DNA from: Epiperipatus broadwayi
Lineage: Eukaryota; Onychophora; Udeonychophora; Euonychophora; Peripatidae
Direction: 5' to 3'
NCBI GenBank assembly: GCA_028023455.1
Contig: JAQFVV010006271.1
Span: 2,315,335-2,379,334 of the forward strand
Length of the DNA stretch: 64,000 nucleotides
A program made the translations under genes and the position numbers. Shown here piece by piece: positions 1 through 13,983 of this stretch; within the stretch, counting starts at the first letter, position 1, and each line of letters starts with the position of its first letter. The notes under the pieces are model-generated. The model was not told the DNA's origin, did not search any database, and saw only the letters and a program-made list of their open reading frames with translations.

Positions 1-230
1 GAATTCAGTATTAAACAAAATTGACCAATAAATTTTTTTGCAATAAAATAGGTTCTTTGCAAATGCAGACTTCTCAAATGCAAATGAATTTATAGCAATA
101 AATTTCCTATAATTGTCAATTTCATCTCAACCATTTAATACCAAAAGAACTCTTAAATAAGTTAATGGCTTCAATATAACACCTATTTAATAATAAAGAT
201 TCTTCAATTCATATCTTTTTTTATTTCCTG
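1..230 (-). mobile_element. 3' end fragment of a Penelope-like element (PLE-F)
   Basis: The first 230 bases align by eye with 41265-41500, the 3' end of the better preserved PLE at 41215-45245. Shared blocks are gcagacttctca, agaact(c/t)t(t)aaataagttaat and aataataaagattctt. No coding sequence is preserved here. On the minus strand TTGAGAAGTCTGC lies where the other copy has its hairpin motif. The identification rests entirely on similarity to that copy. The window edge cuts the element, so its other end is not visible. Confidence 0.45.
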
Positions 231-1082
231 CATAAAAGGTAATCTCGACTGGGCAGAAAAATAAAGATAGTAAAAAACCATTTGAAAAAGGGAAAATATT
301 GATAACTACAGTCAAAAAGAATGCAAAATATAAAAAAGCTATATTAATATTTGTGCACAAATACACATGATTCCAATGCAACAATTATTCACTGATATAG
401 TATTTGACACATGCAATCTTGTGAAAAAATAATGTTAATAGTATTAGAGGGATTTATACTTTTTAATGTACAGATGAACTTGTAGGATGTTACAAATTCT
501 TAATCAGAAAGTTATATATTATTATAAAACATAGTACCTGTGATTTAAATAAAATATATTAATTACTGAAATGACTTTTGAAATTATATTAGTGTTGTCA
601 AAAATTTGATGCCAAAAATATTGGAAAACAAATTATTAGTTAGAGATCTATTTTCTTATTTTCATACAGAAGTTAAGTTAATGTAAAAATATATTGAGAT
701 TCTACTGATAAATTCACAAAACATTAAAGGAAAAATTATGAGACCATTTATGATCTAAGAGATCATTACAGCATTGTGTGTATATATTGTAGGAATTTGT
801 AGACAGCTACAAGAATCTAATACAATTATCAAATGTAACAATAATAAAGAAGGGCTAAAATAGACAAAGAATTAAGATTTGTTCCAATAGTTGCACAAAT
901 GAGTGACATAGCATCTTAACTCAAACAACTATTTATGTATTTAGGAACCAGATGCCTGCTTCATTTCAAAATACAACTATTTTAAATAGAGAAAATAAAA
1001 AATATATTCTTATAGAGATTTAAGAAGAAAAATTTATTTAAAATTTTGGACTTTGTTATTTTTAGAATGCCTGCCATTATAA

Positions 1083-1126
<44 letters not shown>

Positions 1127-4100
1127 TAACCTCCCCCCGCGCGTTCTCCACCAAAAATATTGTTTATAACGAATATTCCGGGTTCTAGCTCAGTTAACAA
1201 ATAAATAAATGAAATATTCAGCATTGATTAAAATGATTACTAGCTCTAATTTCTAAAATACAAATACGGTTCAATTTTAAAATGAATTAACAAATATTTA
1301 CTATTTTCATGAGACATGGGGTGACAATACGGGGAACGAGATAGACTACATTGAGACATTATCCACACGATACTACCTCAATGGCATAAGAACACTATCC
1401 CCCTTTTTTTTTTACTATCCCAAATAACTAACTCATAGTATTCTTACGACTTTCTGAGCTCTATTCACTATGATTAAAATAATAATTATATCTTAATCTT
1501 CTTTATAACAAGAATCTAGCTTAATTAAATAAAATGAAGTAAAATAAAATAAAATAAAATCTCAGGTTCATAAATTGTATTCTAACTGATTTAAAATTAC
1601 GGTAGTAAAATATGAAAAGGGAATTTTATGTCATAATCTACTACACAGCAACTAATAATAATAAAAATAATAATAACAATAATAATATAATATAATCTTA
1701 TTACTTCCTAAAATGAAATAAATAAATACGTACGTGGTAGTATTTTTAATAATCTGACAACAGAATACGTGTGGCAACATTAGCATATAATTTAATGTAA
1801 CATTGTGGCAACCGACTTATGACCAATAAATAATATAAAATTATGATCTTTTAATTTTAACATACCAATAAATTCTCAAAATTATTATAACACTTTTATG
1901 TTTACCTTTTGTGCAAAACCTATATGTCTGTTTCAATTATAAATGTATCGTGATTTCATGCATCCATGTGGAGAAATAACAACGCGGACACAAAACTTTA
2001 AAATAAATTTAAAACAAAGTTTATTAACAACATAAATAAATTAACAATATTTTTACACTATATACATTGGATATCCCTTACTCTCCTATCTCAACTTAGT
2101 TTATTAGTTTATAAAATGAAACCAAAATACTATTTATTTTTCCTAGTTAAATCTTATTTTTTTAAAACACTTAAGAAAATACAGTATTATTACTTGATTT
2201 ATTATCATGGTTAGCTTGTTACAAAATGCATTTCTTATATGCTTATCACAAACACTTTGCATCCCTAATATTATTAAAATTATATTTTTTTACAAAATTT
2301 ACATTCGTAGTAAAATTCTACAAAACAATAAAATTCTAGTTTTATATTGGTTGTATGGAATCTTACAAAGTCAAAACATTGTTCTACATTCGGTATTAGG
2401 TTTTTTATTGTTCATTATCCGATGTTTATTAATCCTAATATTCTCATTTAAGCCTTACTTCAGATGATATAATTACAACTATTAATATACCATGCACAAG
2501 TATATATTTATTATACCTTATTGAACTATTTTCTTAATAAATATGCAATACTTATTTTCTAAATATTATTTTTAAAAAAATTCAAATTTTATTATCACTT
2601 TTAAAACAAAATTTTTAAAATATTTGGTTTAGATTTCTTTTTAAAATCTTATTCATTTCTGAATTAATTTTACAATGTATTATATGATTCTTTCTCTCTT
2701 TATGATATTTTGGACTTTCAATTTTAAAGTTACACAATTCTATACATTCCAGCAAATAAACTATTCTTACATAAACGATAACTTATCTTCAGTTCTATTT
2801 TATTCATTATTTCTCTGAAAATATCTTTCTGACCGATGCAGATTCACAAAATAAGGATAGCGAAGATAGATGCATAGGATCAAAATATATCTAGAATATT
2901 ACTTGTCATAAACCTTAACAATCATGGCACAGTGAATTAAAAGACACTATAGAGGAGTGACCTTTACCTGTCTACCAACCTCTATTATAGGAACGATGCT
3001 AAAGCTATTTCTTCAGCTTTATTATAACATCAAAAAGTTTTAAAGATATGCAAAACACTGTCCAAACTATATGTGTTCAGTCATAGGGCTTAGTTAACTA
3101 TACTGAAATCACACAAAACTAAATATGATCCAAATCCTTTATTTTTCCTATTTCTTAAAAAAAAACATCATCTTGGTTTCCTCTCCACTAGTACTTCCAA
3201 GTCACTATCCGATCTTATTTCTCAAGATTTTTCTATACTGTACATCGACAAATACATATCTGCATTACTAACAATAATAAAATTCATTTATTTTAAAAAC
3301 TATTCCACTGTTCTATAAGAAAATCTTTTTACTACTTTCCTCCGTATATTTAATCATATACAAACTACTTAAAATATCTGAATACTTTATCACATGAAAG
3401 TTCAAAAGAATCACACAATTGTTCTGTTAAATTATATTATTAATATACTTTAAATAAATTATTGCATGCATATTCCGAATTACTCCTATCTCATTATATG
3501 TTAAAAATGTTGTATAAAATGTGTACATATAATTTAAACTTTCACACTTCATTCTTAATTAATAGATGATCTAAAAAAAATACATTATGCATTATAAATA
3601 AATATCAATATTACCAAACGATCTTTATCTTCTCGATCGCGTTCCGTAGGCTTCACCATCCATTTGATTCTTGTAGATATAAGACTCACATACATACACT
3701 TTATTTTAAACAATATTTCTATAATTTTATCAAGCTATTATATTTAAATTTTTAATATTACTAAATTTATGTTTATATGTTTTCCCTAATCTCACATAAC
3801 ATTTTATATTCTAAATAAATTAGTAAAATATTTAAACTATATTTACTGTACTTCTTTATCAAACTTTTCTTGAAAACCGTTCATATTAAAGCTAAAAAAA
3901 AAAAATGTTTATTATTTCTTCTTCAGTCACTTAATGTTCTATTTTAAGGTAAAACAATTATTGCTCTGTTTAATAAATATTCCTAGATGACAATCCTTGG
4001 TTTTTTATAATATTTAATACAATTATTAATTATGATATCAATTAATCCCGTAAAGAAAAAACGTCTACATATTCTCTTCTAATATTTTCTGCTAATATTT

Positions 4101-5841
4101 TCCCGTGCGACTTTTACGATGCATCTTCTAGGTACTTTTATTTAAATATTCAGTAAATTTTTCTATCTCCATGGATCCATTTTCATTAAGTAATTTAAAT
4201 TTATATTTTCTAAATCAAGCATTTCTCCAATGAACACTTTATAATATTTTAATTCTTCTTAGATAAAGTTTTTTTTCTTTCCTTTTTTAAAAAAAAATAA
4301 TGACTCTTTCCTATCATTATTCGGTAATTTTTCCTTTCTTTTAAAGTTCTGGTACTATATACTTTGTAATATTTCCTTTAAAAAGGACAAACATTTTTTT
4401 CTCATTATAACTTTTACATAATTCTTTATAATATACAGCATCTTAATTTTCCCATAGAGAAGAATAAAATAACTTCAGAGTAGCCTTATAAAATTTGTGC
4501 GTCATAATTTTCCTGACGGCAAGTAACTTCTCTTTTAAGTTTTCGTATAGCGTCCAAATTATATTCCTCTGAGTTACAATAATAAGTTTCTGGTTGAGCA
4601 TAAATAAAGCTGTATCGAGGCACTTTACAAATATTTTTCCTTTAGCAATATTTTTAGGTATTTTTTCCTTTAGTACTTCCATTTTTACTGCAAGGATTTG
4701 GCTAAACTTGAATAAAATTACTGGTAAGAAAACTTTTAAAAATTAGCCCTCCATGTAAAGGCAGTTCCAAATATTATATGTTAAAAAAAAAACTTTTACA
4801 ATAAATATAAAATTTTAAAATTATATCCCTTTTCTAGCTTGCGGTCTTATCCAGCTAAAAAATATGTTACTCCCTCCTTCACTTACACATTACTTTTCTC
4901 CCGCTTCGTCTAATTCTTATATTTTTGTCTGCTAAATTACCTCCGTTGATTGGTTAATGACTTTTTTTTTAGCGCGAACAAATTTACACATTTTTTAGTT
5001 TTATAACAGACTAGATTTTTCAAATAAGACATTTATGACGTAATGATTTAAAATATTACTTAGAATAGTATTTTTAAACTCAATTATAGTTTAATCAAAA
5101 TCATTTAAATTTTAAAACCATTATTAAAATAACATCTAATATTTCAACTTTTATTTCAACGATAGACAGCAATTACATTTAGTTCCATAATTCACAAACT
5201 TTATTATTATTCTAACAAGCGTGTGTGTGAAGGTACATAATATACAGTCACATGATTACTAACTTTAACAGATGATTTTTTAATTTAAGTCTCGGTCTAA
5301 ATTACCAAAACTGATATATTTTATAAAAATTTGGAAAATAATTTAAAATGTAGAACTAAATATAATTCTCACCATCATAAAGTTTATTTTAAAATATATT
5401 AGATTAAATTTGAACATTAACTATAATTATAACATTACATATAGCATTTATTTAATTTATTAGTTTTACAATATCATACTCGAATTATTAATATATTTTT
5501 AACTATTTATAGCTGGGTTATTTTATATGGCCAGCTTTTACAACCATAAGCAAGGATATAACTAAGCTTTATTTAACTGTTTCTCTAAATAATCCATTAC
5601 ACTTTTACATACCAGGTATTTTCAGCTTTAAATTGTACTATAAAATCTAATTATCCTACTATTATTTATATATCATACAAACATATCTTAAAATTTAAAA
5701 TTTTTTAGTAATTGACCATTCTACCTTATTATGACCTATAGACAAGGGCACAATATATATATATATATATATGTAAACAAATGGAAGAATAAAGATATAT
5801 ATATATATATATATATCAGGCTCTTTATATATTATATATAT
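231..5841. other. A+T-rich intergenic DNA, no gene recognised
   Basis: This stretch is A+T-rich with many short homopolymers. It contains an (AT)n tract at about 1085-1125, followed by a short GC-rich patch, (AAAAT)n at about 1530-1560, AAT-type repeats near 1655-1695, and (AT)n tracts at 5751-5772 and 5794-5817. A minus-strand reading around 4100-4690 gives lysine-rich peptide segments separated by stops, possibly a very old coding relic, but I recognise no family. I see nothing else I can support. Confidence 0.5.
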
Positions 5842-8523
5842 TGAAACAGTAAGGTCTGCTTTGCAGATCTTCGTTTCACCTTTTCTCACCTACTTCCTAT
5901 CCTCATACCTTAGTTTGAACCCCAATCTATCGTAGTGTGTCTGCAATACACTTAAATACCAAAAATCCCACCCAATTTTAAACCACGAGCACAATGCTCA
6001 TATTATATATATAACTTATTCCCAAATAAAATAAAATATTATGAATTATGTATTTGTTCACATAATTTACATTTATTAAAAAGTAAGTTATATAAGTCGT
6101 AATTGCGCACACACTATGATATCCATTTTAAAACATATCAAAATTATAAATTGTTAGTTATTTTGTTTGGATCTATTTACAAATATATTACCGTCATAAT
6201 ATATTTTGATTTAAAATAAAATTCATTTAGTAAATATTCGTTTAGTAGATAGATTCAAATATTACAATTTAAAATAAAATAATTTTCGTTTTATTTAATA
6301 AAAATCATCCCAAATATTTCTGTTAAAATAAATGAGGGACAATAGTTTAATTATATAAGTTTATCTAAAAACAGCAGCTGTCCACTTAAGTTTTCTTTAA
6401 TTAGTAGCAGTAATTTTAATTAAATCTAGTTTGTAATTCGAATGTCGACGGGGAAATTAACAAAAGAAATTAATTAATGTTGAATTCCTTTAGACATTTG
6501 GATAGATTTAATTACAGCAGATAAGTCCGCTCCAGGGCAAGTCTATTGTTAAATTTTACTATAAAAGGGAAGGTTTTCTTTTGTTCCCCATTCTAAGCTT
6601 TTAAAGAATTCTGAGTTGTCTAAAGGTTTCTGAGTTGTTCTAAGATTCTAATAATTTGCTAACCTTGACATGTCCGAGTAGAGACATTAAGATAGCTATG
6701 TCCCCTCGGAATAGCCAAACGCTGCTCCATACCATCAGAAGTTATCACACGGATCCCAGAACTGCTGCTGCCGCTGCCAAAATATGAACATTCCAGATTT
6801 TGCTGCTGAATTATAAAACCTGCCGAACATCTACCTACAAATGCATTTCCAGAGGTAACCCAAATTAACTCAAGAGCTCTTGTGATTCCTAACTAACATG
6901 CTATAGCTACTTAACATTGTTTTCTTATATTTCACAACTTCATTATGTATTTCTTTCATGTATTTAAATATACTCAACATTTTGCTCTCTATCCTTGGGT
7001 TAATATTTTCTATTTATGAAGCTTTCTTTTATTTTATTATGATAATGTGTCCGAATCGTCTTTGACCGAGTGAACTATTCCCTCTATTGAAAGTAAGATG
7101 CTGCTATTAAGGCATATTTTAAATTTATAATTTTCCAATTTTATTATCTTGCAAATCACTCGTTCGAGGGCGATTCTTTTCTTTAATGTAATATAATCAC
7201 CTAGTTTAAAATCTACATGCTATTGATTTTAATCTAATATAAGAGTATGTGTGAAGTCAATGATTTAAATGTGTCCCCAAATGCATGATTGCATATATAA
7301 ATCTATACTTACTTTTCAAACCCGCAAGCATGCATTTTCCTATTTTCATTACCGTGTTCTACTTTCATTATAAAGTTCATCATTGACGTCGAGAATGTGC
7401 GGACCCTCTTAAATGAATTTTGGGGAATTTTATTGGGCATTTCTCTTAATCCGAGTAAAACCCATTTAGTATGTTTTTATATACACTAGTCTCGTATTGC
7501 TGGTACATGAATTGGTTGTTGAGACTGCTTTGTTTTATTTTTCCAAGGATTCTTTACACGGCTAAGGCCGTTCTCTCCATGCTTGCGGTTTCCAGGCAGA
7601 GGGTGTCCCAAATGACACCCCTGGGAATTAAACACAATCGTCACACAGTCGCTAAGTTTCGGCTGTTCGTCAAAATACTTTCCTACGGGTTAGCGGCGAG
7701 ATGCCCTTCGTAATTATTCCGGATCTTCAATATTGTTTCATTTTATATTTATTTTACAAAGCATCCGTGACTTAAACGAGTCACACCCTCCAACTTTATA
7801 AATTCACTATCAGCAATACTGACCTCCCAATACAAATCTATTATTATTATTCTCAAATAAATGCTTTGATCCCATTCCCACGTTTGCTCAGTAAGCTTTA
7901 GTCCGTACTATTCTCGAAATCAATAAATATTTTAGAACATTTAATTTCAAATATTGTCTTAAACTTGTCTATTGACTCAAAGCACCTCGCACATGTTTCT
8001 ATCTTGTCAAGCACATTATCATAATGCTATTAGCCTGAGGAATAGAATATATCACTGTTTTAAAACCTTTTGTCGTTACTGAAATATAAATGCCAACAAT
8101 TATTTAGTACGCGTCCCTGTCTCATATAAGCAGACAGTGGCGTTATATATATATTTATATAAATAAATTGTGTGAAATTATTTAAAACTAAATTTTATCT
8201 CTTGTTTTATTTGATTCCTATCACTGTCTCGGTCTATATATATATATTTTTTGCATTTCTTTTATAAATCCATAGACATTAATTAGCCACCCAAACTTAT
8301 CTTAGTATAGAGTCTTTTGTTTCTCCCTGACCACCAGGCACTGGTAAAAGGTTATACTAGTTGTAGCATCAGATGCGTTATCACATAGGTGGCGCTGTGA
8401 AATTTGGAAATTAGATTCGAACTTAGTATATCTAGAAGGCAACTCCTCCTAGAATGTTCAGTTTAGTGTCTGGGGTTTGAATTATGCAGTGTGTTAGCGA
8501 GATAGACGATTCTGACCGTTACA
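5842..8523 (+). repeat. 5' LTR of the gag-only element
   Basis: The repeat starts TGAAACAG and ends CCGTTACA. The first 37 bases form a hairpin: TGAAAC pairs with GTTTCA, and AAGGTCTGC pairs with GCAGATCTT (one G-T) around a three-base loop. A TATA box lies at 6560. A GC-richer segment at 7560-7715 contains a GGGTGTC/GACACCC hairpin. The 80-codon ORF at 7471-7713 also exists in the other LTR, but the two differ at six of seven sites by amino-acid replacements, so I do not call it a gene. Confidence 0.85.
6560..6568 (+). promoter_or_regulatory. TATA box in 5' LTR
   Basis: TATAAAAGG is a strong metazoan TATA-box match and is kept unchanged in the other LTR. It lies about 720 bases into the repeat and probably marks the U3/R boundary about 25-30 bases downstream. 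The start site itself is inferred. Confidence 0.5.
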
Positions 8524-8548
8524 TAGTAATTTTTTTTTTCCGGGTCCA

Positions 8549-8575
8549 TGGCTTGCCCAAACGTGGAGCCTCGAA
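8549..8575 (+). promoter_or_regulatory. Degenerate primer-binding site (tRNA-Lys type)
   Basis: Twenty-five bases after the LTR end the sequence reads TGGCTTGCCCAAACGTGG, then AGCCTCGAA. Animal tRNA-Lys(CTT) has a 3' end complementary to TGGCGCCCAACGTGGGG followed by CTCGAA. The match holds across the acceptor and T arm with two short insertions. The site is shifted from the usual place directly after the LTR. The same spacing is seen after the relic LTR at 19953-23535. Further weaker copies lie at about 9069, 9146 and 9196. Confidence 0.5.
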
Positions 8576-9909
8576 TATTTAAACACCCACATCCCTGTAG
8601 CTTAATTTTAGCATTTTGTTTTCGTATTTAATCACTCAAATCCTTTATATTTTGATATATAATATTTTTCAAACTCTATATTATCTATTTGCGTGTATAT
8701 TTCATATATTTTGTTTGACTCGGGCATTCAATTACTTATCCTATATAATCAGAACTTGTCCAAACATGCTATAGTGCGATACGAGCCATCTGTATTATCT
8801 GTATTTATTGTTTCACTTAAATCACGCTATGTACGCATAGCGTAAATTACTTAAATATTGTCCCAAGTGAATATTGTGACAATCTATGAAGATTTCAAAT
8901 ATTGTATTTTTCTATCAAAATAAAGTTCTATCGGCTCAATGCACAATATAGCATAATGATAATTTTGTACGGTAATGACCTAGATATAATAGGCTATCGT
9001 ATGGAATTCAGAAATAATTATAAATCAAATGTTGTAATCAATAAAAAAAAATGCGAATGTTTTAACGAGTGCCCATAGTTAAATGGAATAGTTATTAAAA
9101 TTAATTTTGGGAAGCTAACAGTCTATGGATATTTTTAACTGGTAACATGGCACCCAAGGGTAATTTCACTAAACGGAGTTACTTCTAAAATAAATTTTGT
9201 CACCAGGCTCAATTCTTTTGTATGTAATTTGTTTTTTTTTCCAACGCGTGTAAATTTTTCTTAGACCAAATAATGAGACGTGAATCGGATCAATAATTAT
9301 GTAAATAGAAATATATATGTATGCTAATCTTAAATAAGAGGGAACGAAATAATTAACACCGGATCTAGCGAATGTTAACATATATAAAAATTTGCTTGAG
9401 TTTAAAAATATATTTTAGCGAAATATTTTGACAGGTAGAATTTAATAGATTTTATATATACGGGCAGTTAAAAATATATATGTTGGCAGCAGATTTAAGT
9501 GAGAAGTTTTGGCAGTAGTAAAAGGGCAGTAGTTGGGGTTTTAAGTGATAAATATAAAAGCAGCAATTAGGCCAACAGAACTGAGAGGGAGATAGCCTAT
9601 TAGCCATTAATAAAAGTGTAATTAAACGTAATAATCGCAGAGAATTAAACAAGGAAAAATAATAAGAGTATTTTTTTTTACCGTATTAGTTTTAATAAAG
9701 CTCAACGTAAAACAGTTTACACATTTTCTTTATCAGTGCTATACATTGTGTTAAAGAGTTTTTAGGATATATTAATATAGTTAGCAATAAAATAAAAGAA
9801 AAAAATCATCATCGATCATGGTAACATCCAAGGCCAGGGATAATATGGACAACAACCATGCTGATTAAGAACCGGACCATCCGGATTTCTTGAATCTCCT
9901 CCAATAAAT
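8576..9909 (+). other. Untranslated leader of the gag-only element
   Basis: This A+T-rich stretch lies between the primer-binding-site-like sequence and the gag start, and no open frame of note is visible in it. Three short motifs resemble the primer-binding site again: GAGTGCCCATAG near 9069, ATGGCACCCAAGGG near 9146, and TTGTCACCAGGCTCAATTC near 9196. In a normal element it would hold packaging signals, but none can be shown here. Confidence 0.5.
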
Positions 9910-10959
9910 ATGAGAACTGTCCAGCAAACGAGCAAAGAAGATTCCAATCTGGATTATCTGGTGGAATTATATAAGAGAAGTGAAGAGAGGGCAAGAAAGC
10001 AGAAAGAGGAAGCCCAAAGAAAAGAGACAGAGTATAAAAAGTTTACCATGATGCTCCTTGATGAATTGGCACAAGTGAGAGAAGGACATAGGGTTCTCCA
10101 ACGGAACCTGGAAGAATACTGCTCAGGAAATCGAAAAAAAATGAGCGAATGCCGAGATCAAACTGAGCCAAAAATAATACAATACCTGGACAATGAAGTC
10201 CTGATAGCAAAAACAGAACCTGACAATACAAACAGTATCAACAAGGCAGTGGACCTAAACCAAAGATGTCAGGCCTCTAACGATGATCTACCACCTCCTC
10301 AAGCGCATAGTAGTGGGATAGATACAATCCACAGGACCTTAATTCCAGACTTTGGGGTTCAAACCCAACTTTCTAAGATATTAACTGTTAAAATATTTCG
10401 AGGAGAAATAGGAGAAAACCCCCACCCACACCTGGATAGCCTGCAGGATTTCTTTCAATTTTATAAAACGGATCCGCATGAACAGACTGCTATCGCTAGC
10501 CATCATTTATATGGCTATGCAAAAGATTGGTGGGGCATGTTGGCAAAAAAACCAAACAACTTTACGAATTACTGTAGCCTGTTACTAAGATATTATTGGA
10601 GTGAGGATCGGCAGAGCGGAATTCTAAATACCATTTGCCAGGAAAAGTACGGAGCGATCAAGGAAACACACACACAATTTTTCATTCGCCAGGTCAATAG
10701 CCTTCGATCACTTAGCACGTTTGCATTTTCTGATACTCATATTATACATACAATTCAACAGAATATGCCGCTACCAATACAACTGCTGATGGTGGGCAGC
10801 AGAATCAAAGAGGTGGAGGAAATGGCCGAATTCTTAACCACTCTGGATTTCAGTCCCTGGGATAAAGAACCGCCAGACAAGGTAAAGAGACCTGATAATC
10901 TGAGATTGCAGTCATCAAATTATAAAAGCAGTTATTACCCACCAGACCCAGGATTATAG
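9910..10959 (+). CDS. gag: Gag-like protein of LTR retrotransposon (349 aa)
   Basis: This is the only intact ORF of the element. It would form the structural shell that packages retrotransposon RNA in the cytoplasm. Residues about 10-75 are charged and heptad-like (coiled coil). Residues about 85-145 are a variable linker. Residues about 150-312 resemble a Ty3/gypsy-type capsid domain, with KIFRGEIGENP at 161-171, the signature HLYGYAKDWW at 199-208, and QLLMVGSRIKEVEEMAEFL near 291-309. The same signatures occur in the broken gags at 25431-27230 (HYLYGYALSWW) and 55360-56900 (TKHWWG). The protein ends soon after the capsid: no zinc knuckle and no protease are fused. The first ATG is used; an oligo-A/oligo-T tract starts right after the stop. 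The intact frame in an element without pol suggests the protein was useful until recently, although packaging by other elements would suffice without it. Confidence 0.8.
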   Translation: MRTVQQTSKEDSNLDYLVELYKRSEERARKQKEEAQRKETEYKKFTMMLLDELAQVREGHRVLQRNLEEYCSGNRKKMSECRDQTEPKIIQYLDNEVLIAKTEPDNTNSINKAVDLNQRCQASNDDLPPPQAHSSGIDTIHRTLIPDFGVQTQLSKILTVKIFRGEIGENPHPHLDSLQDFFQFYKTDPHEQTAIASHHLYGYAKDWWGMLAKKPNNFTNYCSLLLRYYWSEDRQSGILNTICQEKYGAIKETHTQFFIRQVNSLRSLSTFAFSDTHIIHTIQQNMPLPIQLLMVGSRIKEVEEMAEFLTTLDFSPWDKEPPDKVKRPDNLRLQSSNYKSSYYPPDPGL

Positions 10960-11303
10960 TAGTTTTTTTTAAAAAAAAAAAAAAAAAAACAACAAAAAAA
11001 AAAAAAAAACGAAATGGACACGTCACAGAATAATATAAAAAGGAGATCGGATATAAACAGTGTTAAACGATTAGTTTTTTTAAATAAAATTTTGTTGAAA
11101 GAGGGGGGGGGATAATAGAAAATGTTCACTAGATGGTAGATTTATTAATATGATCCGGGTATATAATTCAGTTTCGTTTCTTCATTATATTTATATCTTG
11201 TACATTATGGGTTATCTTGTAAATTTTTTTATGCAGGCTTCATAGGTGGACATTTGTAAGATCTTTTTTTTAAAAATTTTTTTGTTCTGTCACTAAGGGA
11301 ATG
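10960..11303 (+). other. 3' untranslated part of the gag-only element
   Basis: The gag stop is followed at once by T8, A19 and a second A-rich run. A purine run with ten or more G lies at about 11097-11112, and AAGGGAATG lies directly before the 3' LTR. Either could act as the polypurine tract, the second by position and the first by composition. There is no pol remnant here. Confidence 0.5.
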
Positions 11304-13983
11304 TGAAACAGTAAGGTCTGCTTTGCAGATCTTCGTTTCACCTTTTCTCACCTACTTCCTACCCTCATACCTTAGTTTGAACCCCAATCTATCGTAGTGT
11401 GTCTGCAATACACTTATATACCGAAAATCCTGCCTAATTTTAAACCACGAGCACAATACTCATATTATATATATAACTTATTCCCAAATAAAATAAAATA
11501 TTATGAATTATGTATTTGTTCACATAATTTACATTTATTAAAAAGTAAGTTATATAAGTCATAATTGCGCACACACTATGATATCCATTTTAAAACATAT
11601 CAAAATTATAAATTGTTAGTTATTTTGTTTGGATCTATTTACAAATATATTACCATCGTAATATATTTTGATTTAAAATAAAATTCATTAAGTAAATATT
11701 CGTTTAGTAGATAGATTCAAATATTACAATTTAAAATAAAATAATTTTCGTTTTATTTAATAAAAATCATCCCAAATATTTCTGTTAAAATAAATGAGGG
11801 ACAATAGTTTAATTATATAAGTTTATCTAAAAACAGCAGCTGTCCACTTAAGTTTTCTTTAATTAGTAGCAGTAATTTTAATTAAATCTAGTTTGTAATT
11901 CGAATGTCGACGGGGAAGTTAACAAAAGAAATTAATTAATGTTGAATTCCTTTAGACATTCAGATAGATTTAATTACAGCAGATAAGTTCGCTCCAGGGC
12001 AAGTCTATTGTTAAATTTTACTATAAAAGGGATGGTTTTCTTTTGTTCTCCATTCTAAGCTTTTAAAGAATTCTGAGTTGTCTAAAGGTTTCTGAGTTGT
12101 TCTAAGATTCTAATAATTTGCTAACCTTGACATGTCCAAGTAGAGACGTTAAGATGGCTATGTCCCCTCGGAATAGCCAGCCGCTGTTCCATACCATCAG
12201 AAGTTATCACATGGATCCTGGAACTGCTGCTGCCGCTGCCAAAATATGAACATTCCAGATTTTGCTGCTGAATTATAAAACCTGCCGAACATCTACCTAC
12301 AAATGCATTTCCAGAGGTAACCCAAATTAACCCAAGAGCTCTTGTGATTCCTAACTAACATGCTATAGCTACTTAACATTGTTTTCTTATATTTCACAAC
12401 TTCATTATGTATTTCTTTCATGTATTTAAATATACTCAACATTTTGCTCTCTATCCTTGGGTTAATATTTTCTATTTATGAAGCTTTCTTTTATTTTATT
12501 ATGATAATGTGTCCGAATCATCTTTGACCGAGTGAACTATTCCCTCTATTGAAAGTAAGATGCCACTATTAAGGCATATTTTAAATTTATAATTTTCCAA
12601 TTTTATTATCTTGCAAATCACTCGTTCGAGGGCGATTCTTTTCTTTAATGTAATATAATCACCTAGTTTAAAATCTACATGCTATTGATTTTAATCTAAT
12701 ATAAGAGTATGTGTGAAGTCAATGATTTAAATGTGTCCCCAAATGCATAATTGCGTATATAAATCTATACTTACTTTTCAAACCCGCAATCATGCATTTT
12801 CCTATTTTCATTACCATGTTCTACTTTCATTATAAAGTTCATCATTGACGTCGAGAATGTGCGGACCCTCTTAAATAAATTTCGGGGAATTTGATTGGGC
12901 ATTTCTCTTAATCCAAGTAAAACCCATTTAGTATGTTTTTATATACACTAGTCTCATATTGCTGGTACATGAATTGGTTGTTGAGACCGCTTTGTTTTAT
13001 TTTTCCAAGGATTCTTTACACGGCTAAGGCCGTTCTCTCCACGCTTGCGGTTTCCAGGCAGAGGGTGTCCCAAATGACACCCCTGGGAATTAAACGCAAT
13101 CGTCACACAGTCGCTAAGTTTCGGCTGTTCATCAAAATACTTTCCTACGGGTTAGCGGTGAGATGCCCTCCGTAATTATTCCGGATCTTCAATATTGTTT
13201 CATTTTATATTTATTTTACAAAGCATCCGTGACTTAAATGAGTCACACCCTCCAACTTTATAAATTCACTATCAGCAATACTGACCTCCCAATACAAATC
13301 TATTATTATTATTCTCAAATAAATGCTTTGATCCCATTCCCACATTTGCTTAGTAAGCTTTAGTCCGTACTATTCTCGAAATCAATAAATATTTTAGAAC
13401 ATTTAATTTCAAATATTGTCTTAAACTTGTCTATTGACTCAAAGCACCTTGCACATGTTCCTATCTTGTCAAGCACATTATCGTAACGCTATTAGCCTGA
13501 GGAATAGAATATATCACTGTTTTAAAACCTTTTGTCATTACTGAAATATAAATGCCAACAATTATTTAATACGCATCCGTCTCATATAAGCAGACAGTGG
13601 CGTTATATATATATATATTTATATAAATAAATTGTGTGAAATTATTTAAAACTAAATTTTATCTCTTGTTTTATTTGATTTCTATCACTGTCTCGGTCTA
13701 TATATATATATTTTCTGCATTTCTTTTATAAATCCATAGACGTTAATTAGCCACCCAAACTTATCTTAGTATAGAGTCTTTTGTTTCTCCCTGACCACCA
13801 GGCACCGTAAAAGGTTATACTAGTTGTAGCATCAGATGCGTTATCACGTAGGTGGCGCAGTGAAATTTGGACTTTAGATTCGAACTTAGTATATCTAGAA
13901 GGCAACCCCTCCTAGAATGTTCAGTTTAGTGTCTGGGTTTTGAATTATGCAGTGTGTTAGTGAGATAGACTATTCTGACCGTT

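Noticed and set aside
7471-7713. 80-codon ORF present in both LTRs (also 12933-13175)
   Set aside because: Between the two copies I count one silent and six amino-acid-changing differences, so the frame is not under protein-level constraint. It is open by chance in a GC-richer part of the LTR.
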